A stretch of DNA of 64,000 nucleotides from Bacteroidota bacterium. GTDB taxonomy: Bacteria; Bacteroidota; Bacteroidia; Bacteroidales; Dysgonomonadaceae. Of the stretch, positions 19,255 to 28,951 are shown piece by piece. Under the pieces are notes generated by a model. That model saw nothing but the letters and a program-made list of their open reading frames with translations. It made no database searches and was not told where the DNA came from. Made by a program: the position numbers and the translations under genes. The number at the start of each line of letters is the position of its first letter. The stretch's first letter is position 1. Where the stretch lies: contig JAEWQF010000051.1 in assembly GCA_023399295.1 (NCBI GenBank), positions 1 through 64,000 of the forward strand, read 5' to 3'.

Positions 19255-21348
19255 CCAGATAGTGACCTGCACCCTGCGTTGTTCGCTGGTGCGGGTCGAT
19301 TTTTTCAGTGTGAGGGTGAGCTCCTCCGGTTCGCGGCAGCGCGTGAACTGGGGTGCCAGTGTCTCATGGATACCGTCGAGCGAGGTCACCGGCTCCCCAT
19401 CCCGTTTGAAGCCTCCCGGCCACTTGTCGCGGGGTGTCCTCTCCGGATCCCACTCATAGGATGATGCCAGCAAGAGGTATCCCCCCTCATTCAGCCTTGA
19501 ATGAATGTTCGACAGGAAGTGCAACGGATCGCTCAACTCCTCCAGCAGGTTGGGAGCGATGACCAGGTCATAGCCGCTAAAGAGGGGTTTCAGGTTCATC
19601 GCATCTGCCTGCATGAAAAGAATATTCCCTTTTGTTTCAGAAAGGCCATAGTCCGTCAGGACAATATCACGGTAGAAAAGCAGTTCCCCTTCGTCTTTCA
19701 TAGTGTAGCGCACATAACCCTGTTCCTGCAGTTGAATGGGTACACGGATCATACGGGCTGTGAAATCGAGCGCGGTGACATCGCTGAACAATTTTGCCAG
19801 CTCAAACGCGAGACGTCCTGTGTCGGCATTCAGATCGAGGATGCGTGCCTGTGGTCGCTCCGGCAACAGATCACCCGCCATGCGACTGAGTGTCACCGCA
19901 AAATTGGTTTCACCTTCGGCAACAACTCCCCAGTTCTGCTCACAGGAGCGGGTCACATCCTCATCCGTTACATAATCGGCCTGCTGAATTTTCAGCGGCG
20001 CTTCAGTCTCAATGTAGCGGAAGCCGGCATGCTGATAGAAATGGCGGCGAAAGGCATAACGGGCATGCAGGGTTGCCTCGTTGCCAGTTGAAATCCAGGA
20101 TCCCCCCTTAATCAGGTTGTGCTTTCCGTCGAAGGTGGGAGTGGAGAAGTCGTCATACAACGGGTGAACCTTGAAGCCGGGGAAGCCGGTGATGGGCGTC
20201 TCGGTCCACTGCCACACATTACCGATCACATCAAAGAAGCCCCCCTGCTCAAACAGGTCCACGGGGCAGGGTGAGGCAAAGTGTTCCAGAGCAATGTTGC
20301 CCGGTGCGGTACCCCACTCCGGCTGATCTGACAGGCGGGCTACGTGGTGAAGACGATACCACTCGGCTTCGGTAGGCAGGCGATAGGTCTTGCCCGTTGT
20401 CTCACTCTTCCAGTTACAAAAGGCTTTTGCTTCGAGGTAATTCACCTCTACCGGCCAGTTCCAGGGCATCTCAATCTCTTCGGCCACCAGCCGCAAGCGG
20501 TAGCTGTTGTCATCCTTTCTCCAGAATAGCGGCATCGCCGCTTCACGATAGTTGCGCCAGCGCCACCCCTCATCGGTCCAGTAATGCGCAGTCTCGTAAC
20601 CACCCGCCTCCACAAAGGCAAGGTACTCGCCGTTGGAGGTGAGATATTTGGCTACCCTGAAATCGTCCACCACCTCTTCGTGGTTTCCATACTCATTGTC
20701 CCAGCCGTAAAGCGGATGATCAAACGGTTTGCCCAGTCGCAACACCCCTCCGGAGACCGGCACCAACTCATTCTCCGGCGCTTCACCGACAGAGGGACAA
20801 CGTGTACCGAACAGATTGGGACGTACCAGCTCCAGGGGCAACTGACGGATCAACACGGAGGAGGTCTCCAGGTGGATCCGTTCGTGCTCAATCCCCATCA
20901 TGATGATCCAGAAGGGGTTGTGCCAATCGATGGGCATCTCCAAAGGCGTGTTGTCGATGAGATCGAGGATCATCTTCTTCGCATCGTCGCGGTAGGTACG
21001 TACTTCCGCCACGGGAGGCCAGTCGTAATGGTTGTTGTCCAGGTCGTCCCAGCTCATCTCATCCACACCGATGGCGAATGTCGATTCAAACCGGGGGTTG
21101 ATGCGCCTGTCGATGAGGCCTGCCAGATAGAGCTTGTTGACGAAGAAGACGGCTGTATGACCCAGATAGAAGAGGATGATGTGCCTCAGTGGATCACCCC
21201 GATGATAGAACACCTCATCCGATTTCAGTTGCGTGTACAACAGTTCATCGATGGCCCATGTCTTCAGAAAATAGTCACGGATCTCTTTTCTCTTCTCTTC
21301 GGGTGAACCGGTACGCAAGTTGACGGTTCTGGCAAGTAAATCTTTCAT
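19240..21348 (-). CDS. ovoA: OvoA, 5-histidylcysteine sulfoxide synthase fused to methyltransferase
   Basis: OvoA joins cysteine to histidine with O2 at a non-haem iron centre and later N-methylates the 5-thiohistidine, making ovothiol A. The 702 residues show three parts: a DinB-like domain with LRHIILFYLGH64 and H155-ERI-H159-L-E161 (probable iron ligands H64, H155, H159), an FGE-sulfatase-like domain (about 205-465, with GGSWISTGNEATLHARYAFRRHFYQ as landmark region), and a SAM methyltransferase (about 495-700, RILDLNADTGRLAFELA region). The N-terminal stretch TVNLRTGSPEEKRKEIRDYF is characteristic of OvoA. The fused methyltransferase separates it from EgtB. It is last in the lemA-DUF2207-GNAT-ovoA run, 42 bases after the GNAT gene. 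Confidence 0.9.
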   Translation of the reverse strand: MKDLLARTVNLRTGSPEEKRKEIRDYFLKTWAIDELLYTQLKSDEVFYHRGDPLRHIILFYLGHTAVFFVNKLYLAGLIDRRINPRFESTFAIGVDEMSWDDLDNNHYDWPPVAEVRTYRDDAKKMILDLIDNTPLEMPIDWHNPFWIIMMGIEHERIHLETSSVLIRQLPLELVRPNLFGTRCPSVGEAPENELVPVSGGVLRLGKPFDHPLYGWDNEYGNHEEVVDDFRVAKYLTSNGEYLAFVEAGGYETAHYWTDEGWRWRNYREAAMPLFWRKDDNSYRLRLVAEEIEMPWNWPVEVNYLEAKAFCNWKSETTGKTYRLPTEAEWYRLHHVARLSDQPEWGTAPGNIALEHFASPCPVDLFEQGGFFDVIGNVWQWTETPITGFPGFKVHPLYDDFSTPTFDGKHNLIKGGSWISTGNEATLHARYAFRRHFYQHAGFRYIETEAPLKIQQADYVTDEDVTRSCEQNWGVVAEGETNFAVTLSRMAGDLLPERPQARILDLNADTGRLAFELAKLFSDVTALDFTARMIRVPIQLQEQGYVRYTMKDEGELLFYRDIVLTDYGLSETKGNILFMQADAMNLKPLFSGYDLVIAPNLLEELSDPLHFLSNIHSRLNEGGYLLLASSYEWDPERTPRDKWPGGFKRDGEPVTSLDGIHETLAPQFTRCREPEELTLTLKKSTRTSEQRRVQVTIWKKNE

Positions 21349-21390
21349 AACCTATAGGAATACATTAATCGTTTTCAACTACCACTCATC

Positions 21391-22005
21391 TCACACATCA
21401 GACGAACAAATGCGCCGGTGCAGATAAATCTTTGTCATCTCAAAAGGGCGGCCGGGAGCCTCCAGCTTTGTCTGCCGGATAGTGGCTACCGGCTTAAAAC
21501 CAAGCTTGTTGTAAAGCAGCAGTGCCGGTTCGTTGCGCTCCCAGACACGAATCACCGCATCAGAAAAACGGTCACCGGCCCCTTCTAACAACGCTGTCAC
21601 CATCTGCCGGGCAATGCCCCTGCCCCGGAAATCGGCGTGTACCATCACCTCACTGATGTAAAGCGTACGCTCCGGCGGTATTGCCGGTAACGCATCAGCA
21701 GGGAAATCAACGTCGTGCAACAATGTCATCGCCATCGACACACCTGCCAGCCGGTCACCCACAAAGAGCATGTTGCCCCACCCGTTGCGGACCAATGTAT
21801 CCAGTGTTGACCCTGCAGTTCGCGGGTCAATGTACTGGGCATACTCGCCGCTGGTGAAGGCATGCAGGTAAAGCTCGATGATTCTGCCTCGGAATTTGGG
21901 ATAGTTGATCTGATCGAGTGTGCTGAGACGATTCATCCTCGCTGCTTCGTTCATTGCCTCCTTTATTGGATGAACAAACAAGCTGGGAGGATGTTCACCA
22001 TCCAC
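21391..22005 (-). CDS. GNAT-family N-acetyltransferase
   Basis: The 204-residue protein has the GNAT fold: ISEVMVHADFRGRGIARQMV contains the acetyl-CoA loop (R-G-R-G-I-A), and NEPALLLYNKLGFKPVATIR is the typical C-terminal motif. The acceptor is unknown. The chosen start at 22005 overlaps the DUF2207 stop by 11 bases; ATGs at 21954 and 21936 are also possible and fit the fold better at the N-terminus. It lies just upstream of ovoA, so an acetylation linked to that pathway is possible but unproved. Confidence 0.85.
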   Translation of the reverse strand: MDGEHPPSLFVHPIKEAMNEAARMNRLSTLDQINYPKFRGRIIELYLHAFTSGEYAQYIDPRTAGSTLDTLVRNGWGNMLFVGDRLAGVSMAMTLLHDVDFPADALPAIPPERTLYISEVMVHADFRGRGIARQMVTALLEGAGDRFSDAVIRVWERNEPALLLYNKLGFKPVATIRQTKLEAPGRPFEMTKIYLHRRICSSDV

Positions 22006-23752
22006 CTACCCTTCCACCGCCGCCACCCATACCCGAGAAGCCGCCACCAAACGATCCACTGCTCCATTTACCACCACCAGATGTTGTCTGTGGTTGCATG
22101 GCGGCATGGCTCAGCGTGTTGGAGAGGGTGCTGTTGAGGGCATGCCCGAAGAGCGCGGCATTCACATAGCGGCCCCCGTACCAGGTGGGTTGATAGGGAT
22201 CAGGTTGGACTGCAGAGGAGAGGAACGACTTTTCAAACTTTTCACCCCACACCTTCTCCATATCGAGGGCAATGGCATAAGGAAGGAGCTGTTCGAACAG
22301 TGCCGGCGTCACCTCAGGTGGATTGAAGAACTGCAACTGTTTCTCTTCCGCTACATCAAGGTACATCTTCAGTCCCTCCACCGCAGAGCGGTAATGCAAT
22401 TTCCTTTCTCCCGGACGCACAATCAGCCAGGCATAGAAGAGGTAGCTTACCAGGCCGAGCAGCAAGGTAACCACAAGCGCATTCCTGTTGGCTGGGAATT
22501 GCAACAGGTCGTCCGCCACAAACCAACCCATCACGACGAGATAGGCGATGAATGCCAACCAGGGCAGAAGGTGAAACTTCAGATTGCGTCCTTCACCCAG
22601 CACTGCCCCATGTTGTTTCTTCATGTTCTTGCGGTAATCGCTCATCATCATGGCAATTGCCTCATCATACTTGCCGGTAAGGGTTATTGTTTCTCTGGTG
22701 CGAAAGAGCCCTCTCATCACAATCTGTTCTTCCGCCGCGATGCCACTGTCAGCCTCTTTCAGTTTAACCAGGGCATATCCTTTGTCACGACGAAGACCGA
22801 ACAATCCTCCTTTTTCTACCACCTCATCGATGCGGATGTACCCTTTAACAGACAAGTTCACGATGGAAGCCGTGACCAGGTCGTCAACGAAATGTCCTTT
22901 GTACAACATTCCCACACTGGCGGGTGACAAGCCGTCAGGAGGAGAGAACTGTGGGATGACAACCGGTTTCGGTGGATCAACACCATACCTGCGCCAGGTG
23001 AAGAAGTAATAGACAAACAATAACAACAGAAGGAGGAAACTCACCAACGCCAACCCGTTTCGCTCAAACCATGTGAAAATACGCGGCTGTGGCACAGGTG
23101 GTTGTGTGACGACACCCTTTGTGAAGCCCACCGAGAGCGTCAACATCTCGTTTGGCGGCAGATTGACTGCCTGCACCACCAGGGCTCCCTCCTCGTCGGT
23201 CACTACACTGCAGTTGCTCTCTGTCGATCCCTGTCGCCCCGTGTAGCAGCGCGAAGCGATGACCTCCGCGCCGACGGGTAGATGTACCACCGCACCCACA
23301 CTGTCCATCGGTTTATCAGACAAGCCATTCACATTCCAGCTCAGCTCGTCATAGTCGGTGAAAAAACCGATCTGACCGGCCGTCTCGTAAACAATCTCAT
23401 AGGTATAATAGCCGGGTGACAGGTATTTGTCTCTCTCACCCACGTAGATCACCAGGTCGCCCCCCTCCTTTTCGGTGAAAAAGTTGACCGGCATGCCGTC
23501 AACCTGCACTTCGTGAATGGAGTAGTCTACCTGTATCCGATTGTTGTCCCTATCTTTTCTGGTGAGAGGCAATGCACGTGTTATACCCCTCTTGAAGATA
23601 TCTCCTCTGGCATAGATTCGAATCGTTTCACGCAGGGTGAGTGAACCCGATTCAGCAATAGCAATATCGGAGTGAAAAGAAGTGATCCTCTCCTCCTGTG
23701 CAACCAGCACCATGGAAGAGAAGACAAGCACCCATAACAGCAGTACACGCAT
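21995..23752 (-). CDS. DUF2207 membrane protein
   Basis: The 585-residue protein has a signal peptide (residues 1-18, ending VLVAQ), a beta-rich extracytoplasmic DUF2207 domain with RITRALPL-like sequence (here GITRALPLTRKDRDNNRIQ), a membrane helix near residues 235-255, a cytoplasmic part with further helices near 405-450, and a glycine-rich tail (SFGGGFSGMGGGGGR). LemA and DUF2207 genes commonly stand together, and here the start overlaps the lemA stop (TGATG). The molecular role is unknown. Confidence 0.88.
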   Translation of the reverse strand: MRVLLLWVLVFSSMVLVAQEERITSFHSDIAIAESGSLTLRETIRIYARGDIFKRGITRALPLTRKDRDNNRIQVDYSIHEVQVDGMPVNFFTEKEGGDLVIYVGERDKYLSPGYYTYEIVYETAGQIGFFTDYDELSWNVNGLSDKPMDSVGAVVHLPVGAEVIASRCYTGRQGSTESNCSVVTDEEGALVVQAVNLPPNEMLTLSVGFTKGVVTQPPVPQPRIFTWFERNGLALVSFLLLLLLFVYYFFTWRRYGVDPPKPVVIPQFSPPDGLSPASVGMLYKGHFVDDLVTASIVNLSVKGYIRIDEVVEKGGLFGLRRDKGYALVKLKEADSGIAAEEQIVMRGLFRTRETITLTGKYDEAIAMMMSDYRKNMKKQHGAVLGEGRNLKFHLLPWLAFIAYLVVMGWFVADDLLQFPANRNALVVTLLLGLVSYLFYAWLIVRPGERKLHYRSAVEGLKMYLDVAEEKQLQFFNPPEVTPALFEQLLPYAIALDMEKVWGEKFEKSFLSSAVQPDPYQPTWYGGRYVNAALFGHALNSTLSNTLSHAAMQPQTTSGGGKWSSGSFGGGFSGMGGGGGRVGGW

Positions 23753-24306
23753 CAGAATTGGATTTTGGGAACCTCTTTTTCGGCTTCGTTCTCCAGTTCA
23801 AAGAAGAGTGATTTGGTGAACTGGAATATGCCGGCAATCAGGTTGCTGGGGAAGGTGTCGATCAGGATGTTCTTCTCGCGTACCGTACCGTTGTAGTAAC
23901 GCCGCGACTTCTCAATATCAGACTCTATCAGGCTCAGTTGATCCTGCAGCTGTAGGAAATTCTGGTTGGCTTTCAATTCGGGATACTGCTCCGCAACAAC
24001 CATCAGCCGGCCCAAGGCAGCGTTCAGGCTGTTCTCGGCGACCTCCTGCGATTTCACATCGAGTGCCTGCATGGCACCGGCACGAGCCTGGGTGACACGC
24101 TCAAATGTTTCCTTCTCATGGGTGGCATACCCTTTTACGGTCTCCACCAGGTTGGGGATCAGGTCGTGCCGTTTCTTGAGCTGCACGTTGATGCCGCTCC
24201 AGGCCTCATCCACCAATGTTCTTAGCTTTACCAGCTTGTTGTAGATCGAAACGCCATACAACAAAATAAATACTCCGACAACCAACAGTACAAGTACAAT
24301 TCCCAT
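23752..24306 (-). CDS. lemA: LemA family protein
   Basis: The 184-residue protein has one N-terminal membrane helix (residues 2-21) and the LemA helical domain, with YNKLVKLRTLVDEAWSGINV, QLKKRHDLIPNLVETVKGYA and YNGTVREKNILIDTFPSNLI as landmarks. LemA proteins are envelope proteins of unclear function. It is the first gene of a four-gene run on this strand that ends with ovoA. I found no full consensus promoter in the 153-base divergent gap. Confidence 0.92.
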   Translation of the reverse strand: MGIVLVLLVVGVFILLYGVSIYNKLVKLRTLVDEAWSGINVQLKKRHDLIPNLVETVKGYATHEKETFERVTQARAGAMQALDVKSQEVAENSLNAALGRLMVVAEQYPELKANQNFLQLQDQLSLIESDIEKSRRYYNGTVREKNILIDTFPSNLIAGIFQFTKSLFFELENEAEKEVPKIQF

Positions 24307-24420
24307 AATCTTCTTTTTTTTAGAGGTTACACAATTGTTATTACATCCATCACCGCAGCGGGAGGCCCGATTGAAATCAAACCTTTAACCCCAATGAGCG
24401 ATAAAGATACTATTTTTTTG

Positions 24421-24428
24421 TAATTTTG
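24421..24428 (+). promoter_or_regulatory. -7 element of the alcohol dehydrogenase gene
   Basis: TAATTTTG matches TAnnTTTG and lies 31 bases before the start codon. There is no TTG at the usual distance. Confidence 0.5.
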
Positions 24429-24459
24429 AACTTTACTAAACAGATACATACCAACAATT

Positions 24460-25602
24460 ATGAACAATTTTATATTTCAAAACCCAACCAAACTGGTTTT
24501 CGGTAAGGGAGAGATCGCAAGGCTGGCTACGTTGCTGCCTGATAACATCAACCTGATGCTCACATTCGGTGGGGGCAGTGTCACCAAAAATGGTGTCTAT
24601 GACCAGGTAAAAGAAGCGCTCAAAGGACGCAATTTTATCGAGTTCTGGGGCATCGAGCCAAACCCACGCGTGGAAACACTCCGCAAGGCGATTCAGCTGG
24701 GCAGGGAGAACAACATCAACTACCTGCTGGCAGTGGGTGGCGGATCAGTGCTCGATGGCACCAAGCTGATTGCCGCCGGCATTGCCGACGAGAGGGATGC
24801 ATGGGATATCGTAATGGGTGGCGTAGCAAAGGTGCAAATCCCCTTTGCCTCCGTGATGACCGTGCCGGCCACCGGCTCAGAGATGAACGTGGCGGCAGTC
24901 ATCTCACGCGCGGAGACGCAGGAGAAGTATGGTTTCTTCGGCAACTATCCACAATTTTCGGTACTCGATCCGGAGGTGACCTACTCGCTTTCACCCTATC
25001 AGGTGGCTTGCGGACTGGCCGACGCCTTCACCCATGTGCTGGAGCAATACATGACAACAACCGGTCAGTCGCGATTGATGGACCGCTGGGCTGAGGGGGT
25101 GCTGCTCTCGGTAAAGGAGATTGCTCCGGGCATCATGCAGAACCCGCACGATTATGACCTGATGGCCGACTACATGCTTGCGGCCACACTGGCCCTCAAC
25201 GACTTCATTCGCATGGGGGTCACACAAGACTGGACCACGCACCAGATCGGCCACGAGCTGACGGCACTGCACGGCATCACCCACGGTCATTCACTGGCCA
25301 TTGTGATGCCCGGCACCCTCAGGGTGTTGAAAGAGCAGAAGAAAGAAAAACTACTGCAGTATGGTGCACGCATCTTTGGCATCACCGAAGGGCCAGAACA
25401 GGAGAGGGTTGACAAGGCCATTGAGATGACAGAGCAGTTCTACCGTTCACTGGGATTGACCACCCGTCTCCCGGAAGAGGGCGTCGGAAAGGAGACAATT
25501 GAAACCATCGCCACCCGTTTCAACGAACGGGGTGCCGCCTACGGTGAGAATGGAAATGTGACCGGTGATGTGACACGCGAGATACTGAACAGCTGCCTCT
25601 GA
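24460..25602 (+). CDS. Iron-containing alcohol dehydrogenase, YqhD/BdhA-like
   Basis: The 380-residue enzyme should reduce aldehydes or oxidise alcohols with NAD(P). It has the nucleotide-binding LTFGGGSVTKNGVYDQV and VGGGSVLDGTKLIAAG segments. The metal site is supplied by D in GLADAFTHVLEQY and by histidines in QIGHELTALHGITHGHSLAIV. The N-terminus (FIFQNPTKLVFGKGEI) resembles the YqhD/butanol dehydrogenase branch, which usually prefers NADP. The next gene follows after 20 bases on the same strand. Confidence 0.93.
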   Translation: MNNFIFQNPTKLVFGKGEIARLATLLPDNINLMLTFGGGSVTKNGVYDQVKEALKGRNFIEFWGIEPNPRVETLRKAIQLGRENNINYLLAVGGGSVLDGTKLIAAGIADERDAWDIVMGGVAKVQIPFASVMTVPATGSEMNVAAVISRAETQEKYGFFGNYPQFSVLDPEVTYSLSPYQVACGLADAFTHVLEQYMTTTGQSRLMDRWAEGVLLSVKEIAPGIMQNPHDYDLMADYMLAATLALNDFIRMGVTQDWTTHQIGHELTALHGITHGHSLAIVMPGTLRVLKEQKKEKLLQYGARIFGITEGPEQERVDKAIEMTEQFYRSLGLTTRLPEEGVGKETIETIATRFNERGAAYGENGNVTGDVTREILNSCL

Positions 25603-25622
25603 ACCACCAATCCTGTTTGACA

Positions 25623-28600
25623 ATGAAAAAACTCACAATGATGTTCTTGTCAAGCCTGCTCATCGTGCAGGCTTTCGCCATTGATGATGCCCGCATGATG
25701 CGCATGCCCGATGTAAATGGCAACCTGATTGCCTTCGTCTACGCCGGAGACATCTGGACGGTAGATGCTGCGGGCGGCAACGCCCGTCGTGTCACCTCCC
25801 ACCCCGGCCTGGAGCTCTTTCCCAAGATCTCACCCGACGGCCGCTGGATCGCCTTCTCAGCCGAATATTCTGGTAGCAGACAGATCTGGGTGATGCCCGC
25901 AGAGGGGGGTTCTGCACGACAGCTCACCTTCTATCATTCCGTAGGCGAGATGCCCCCGAGGGGAGGCTACGACAATGTGGTGCTCGACTGGAGTCCTGAC
26001 AGCCGGCACATCCTCTTCCGTGCCAACCGCACCGGCTTCGGCGACCGGAACGGCCGCTATTTCACCATCGATCTGGAGGGAGGTCTTGAGGAGCCATTGC
26101 CCATTGTGAACGGTGGTTTCGCCACCTTCTCACCCGACGGGAAACAACTCTGCTTCACGCCGGTGGATCGCGAATTTCGTACCTGGAAACGATACAAGGG
26201 TGGACGTGCCACCGAGCTCTGGAGTTACGACCTGGAAAAGAACCAGTCCCAACAACTTACCCGCTGGGCCGGTAGCGACCAATGGCCGGTATGGCACGAC
26301 AAATACATCTATTATGCTTCCGACCGTGACAGCCGCCTCAATATCTGGCGACACAACACCACGACAGGCGAAGAGATGCAGATTACCCGTCATGCCGACT
26401 TCGATGTGATGTGGCCTTCGGGCGACAACGGTCGGCTGGTCTACGAGATGGGAGGTGCCCTATACCTGCTCGACCTCACTTCGGGTGAGAACAGAAGGGT
26501 GCGGGTCGGCATCCACTACGACAACCCGCATCTACAAGCCACCTATCGGAGTGTGAAAAATCATCTGGGTAGCTATGGTCTCTCACCCACCGGCAAACGC
26601 GCACTGATTGAAGCGCGTGGTGACATCTTCTCCGTTCCGGTGGAAAAGGGAGAGATCAGGAACCTGACCCGCACCCAGGGCATCAGGGAGCTCTCCCCTG
26701 TCTGGTCACCCGACGGCAAACAGATTGCCTATTACTCCGATGCCACCGGCGAATATGAGCTCTACCTGCTGGAAAATAGCGCCAATGCAGAACCAAGACA
26801 GCTCACACACGGCTCTTCAGCCTGGAAACATGCTGCTGAATGGTCGCCCGGGAGCAGCCACCTGGTCTACAGCGACCGCACCATGAAGCTATGGCTGGTG
26901 GATGTCGCCAGCGGCAATCAGCAGGTGATCGATGAGGCCAGCGCCGACGAGATCACCGACTACAGCTTCTCACCCGACGGGGAGTGGGTTGCCTACAGCA
27001 AGACGGAACCCAACTACCAGACGGCATTGTGGGTCTACAACCTCACCAGTGGCGAGAAACGACAACTTACCGATGCCTCCTTCTCCGACGGCAACCCGGT
27101 GTTCAGCCGTGACGGCAAGTACCTCTTCTTCCTCTCCAACCGTGACTTCAACCTCACCTTTAGCAGCTTTGAGTTCGACTATCTCTACAACAACGCCACC
27201 CGCATCTACGCCTTGCCACTGCAGGATGATGGCAGCACACTCACCCCCTACAAGGAGGACAATGAACCGGCATCGGTGGAAGCGGTGTCAAAAGAGTTGA
27301 AGGATGATGCCAAGAAAACCGACAAGGTAAAGGCCACCATCAACTTCAATGAGATCGCCTCGCGTATCGAGGTGCTTCCCATCCAGGCAGGGAACTACCG
27401 CCTGTTGGGCAGTGTGGAGGAAGGAGTGCTCTATGCTTCCGGCAACAAGGTGATGCGTTACAACATCAAAGAGGAGAAAACGGAGGAGATCCTCGATGGT
27501 GCCGGCAATGGCATCCCCTCAGCCGACGGCAAGTGGTTCATCTACCGCAGTGGTCCATCCCTTTCAGTGGCAAAAATCCAACCGGGTCAAAGTACCAACA
27601 AGGGAGTGATTGACCTGGAACAGCTCACCATGAAGATTGATCCCCGTAAGGAGTGGGAACAGATCTACCGGGATGCTTTCCGCATCTTCCGCGACTACTT
27701 CTATGTGAACAACCTGCATGGTGTTGACTGGAATGAAATAAAGGAGAAGTATGGCAGGTTGCTACCCCATCTCCCCAGCAGATACGACCTGGATTACATC
27801 CTCAACGAGGTGGTAAGCGAGAGCAACACCGGACATGCGTATGTGGACTGGGGCGACATCGACCGGGTGGACCGGATTGAGGGCGGCCTGCTGGGAGCTG
27901 AGCTGATCGCCGACCTGTCGGCGAAACGCTTCCGCATACAGACAATCTACCAGGGTGAGAACTGGGATGAGAGCCGCCGTTCACCACTCACTGAGAATGG
28001 CATCAAGGTGCAGGAGGGTGATTACCTCCTGCGCATCAACGGTGAGGAGCTCACCACGGCACAAAACCCTTATGAGTTGCTGGAGAACATGGGCAACAGG
28101 CATGTGGAACTGACGGTGAACAGCAGCCCCACCCTTGTGGGAGCAAAGAACTACACGGTGAAGACAATCAGCAGTGAGCATGAGCTGCGCTACCTCGACT
28201 GGGTGAGAAGCCGTCGCGAGTTGGTGGATCGTCTTTCAGGAGGCCGGATCGGTTACATCCATGTGCCCAATACCGCCGTTGAGGGAAACAGGGAGCTGTT
28301 CAAAGGGATGCTGGCCTACAACAACAAGGAGGCACTCATCATCGACGACCGTTACAATGGGGGCGGCTTCATCCCCGACAGGATGATCGATCTGCTGAAT
28401 CGACGTACGCTGGTCTACTGGCACCGCAACGGCCTGCCACAGCCCATGAAATCGCCCGGTATCGCCCACGACGGCCCCAAGGCAATGCTGATCAATGGCT
28501 ACTCCTCCTCCGGTGGGGATGCCTTCCCCTATTTCTTCCGTAAGACCGGCGAAGGGAAACTGATTGGCAGTCGCACCTGGGGTGGACTGGTTGGTATCTC

Positions 28601-28871
28601 CGGGAATGCCCGGTTGGTTGACGGTGGTTACATCTCGGTACCCCGTTTTGGGATCTACAACGAAGAAGGTGAGTGGATCATCGAAGGAATCGGTGTTTAC
28701 CCCGATATAGAGGTGATTGATCGGCCCGAGGAGCTGGCCAAAGGCAATGACCCCTCCATTGAGAAGGCTGTGGAACTGCTGCTTGACGAACTGAAACAGA
28801 ATCCGCCCCGTAAAGTGAAAACACCTACCCCACCCGACAGGTCGGAGTGGATTGAAGTTGAAATTGAATAG
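25623..28871 (+). CDS. Tricorn-like S41 serine protease
   Basis: The 1,082-residue secreted protease starts with a signal peptide (MKKLTMMFLSSLLIVQAFA). Beta-propeller repeats fill about residues 30-520 (repeated SPDGKQI/SPDGEWVAYS blades). A linker follows, then a Tricorn C1-like helical region (about 680-740), a PDZ domain (about 760-860) and the S41 core. The nucleophile is probably S963 in NGYSSSGGDAFPYFF, with downstream GSRTWGGLVGISG. Homologues degrade peptides, often in the periplasm. I used the ATG that begins the signal peptide instead of the TTG two codons upstream. Confidence 0.93.
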   Translation: MKKLTMMFLSSLLIVQAFAIDDARMMRMPDVNGNLIAFVYAGDIWTVDAAGGNARRVTSHPGLELFPKISPDGRWIAFSAEYSGSRQIWVMPAEGGSARQLTFYHSVGEMPPRGGYDNVVLDWSPDSRHILFRANRTGFGDRNGRYFTIDLEGGLEEPLPIVNGGFATFSPDGKQLCFTPVDREFRTWKRYKGGRATELWSYDLEKNQSQQLTRWAGSDQWPVWHDKYIYYASDRDSRLNIWRHNTTTGEEMQITRHADFDVMWPSGDNGRLVYEMGGALYLLDLTSGENRRVRVGIHYDNPHLQATYRSVKNHLGSYGLSPTGKRALIEARGDIFSVPVEKGEIRNLTRTQGIRELSPVWSPDGKQIAYYSDATGEYELYLLENSANAEPRQLTHGSSAWKHAAEWSPGSSHLVYSDRTMKLWLVDVASGNQQVIDEASADEITDYSFSPDGEWVAYSKTEPNYQTALWVYNLTSGEKRQLTDASFSDGNPVFSRDGKYLFFLSNRDFNLTFSSFEFDYLYNNATRIYALPLQDDGSTLTPYKEDNEPASVEAVSKELKDDAKKTDKVKATINFNEIASRIEVLPIQAGNYRLLGSVEEGVLYASGNKVMRYNIKEEKTEEILDGAGNGIPSADGKWFIYRSGPSLSVAKIQPGQSTNKGVIDLEQLTMKIDPRKEWEQIYRDAFRIFRDYFYVNNLHGVDWNEIKEKYGRLLPHLPSRYDLDYILNEVVSESNTGHAYVDWGDIDRVDRIEGGLLGAELIADLSAKRFRIQTIYQGENWDESRRSPLTENGIKVQEGDYLLRINGEELTTAQNPYELLENMGNRHVELTVNSSPTLVGAKNYTVKTISSEHELRYLDWVRSRRELVDRLSGGRIGYIHVPNTAVEGNRELFKGMLAYNNKEALIIDDRYNGGGFIPDRMIDLLNRRTLVYWHRNGLPQPMKSPGIAHDGPKAMLINGYSSSGGDAFPYFFRKTGEGKLIGSRTWGGLVGISGNARLVDGGYISVPRFGIYNEEGEWIIEGIGVYPDIEVIDRPEELAKGNDPSIEKAVELLLDELKQNPPRKVKTPTPPDRSEWIEVEIE

Positions 28872-28951
28872 GCTGATTCATTCACAGGATGAACCATTTG
28901 CAACAACAGGTTGTTACAGGAACAGATACAATATTATCTATTCACAAACAG

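Noticed and set aside
19240..21348. Ergothioneine synthase EgtB
   Set aside because: The fused C-terminal methyltransferase and the OvoA-type N-terminus favour ovothiol synthesis.
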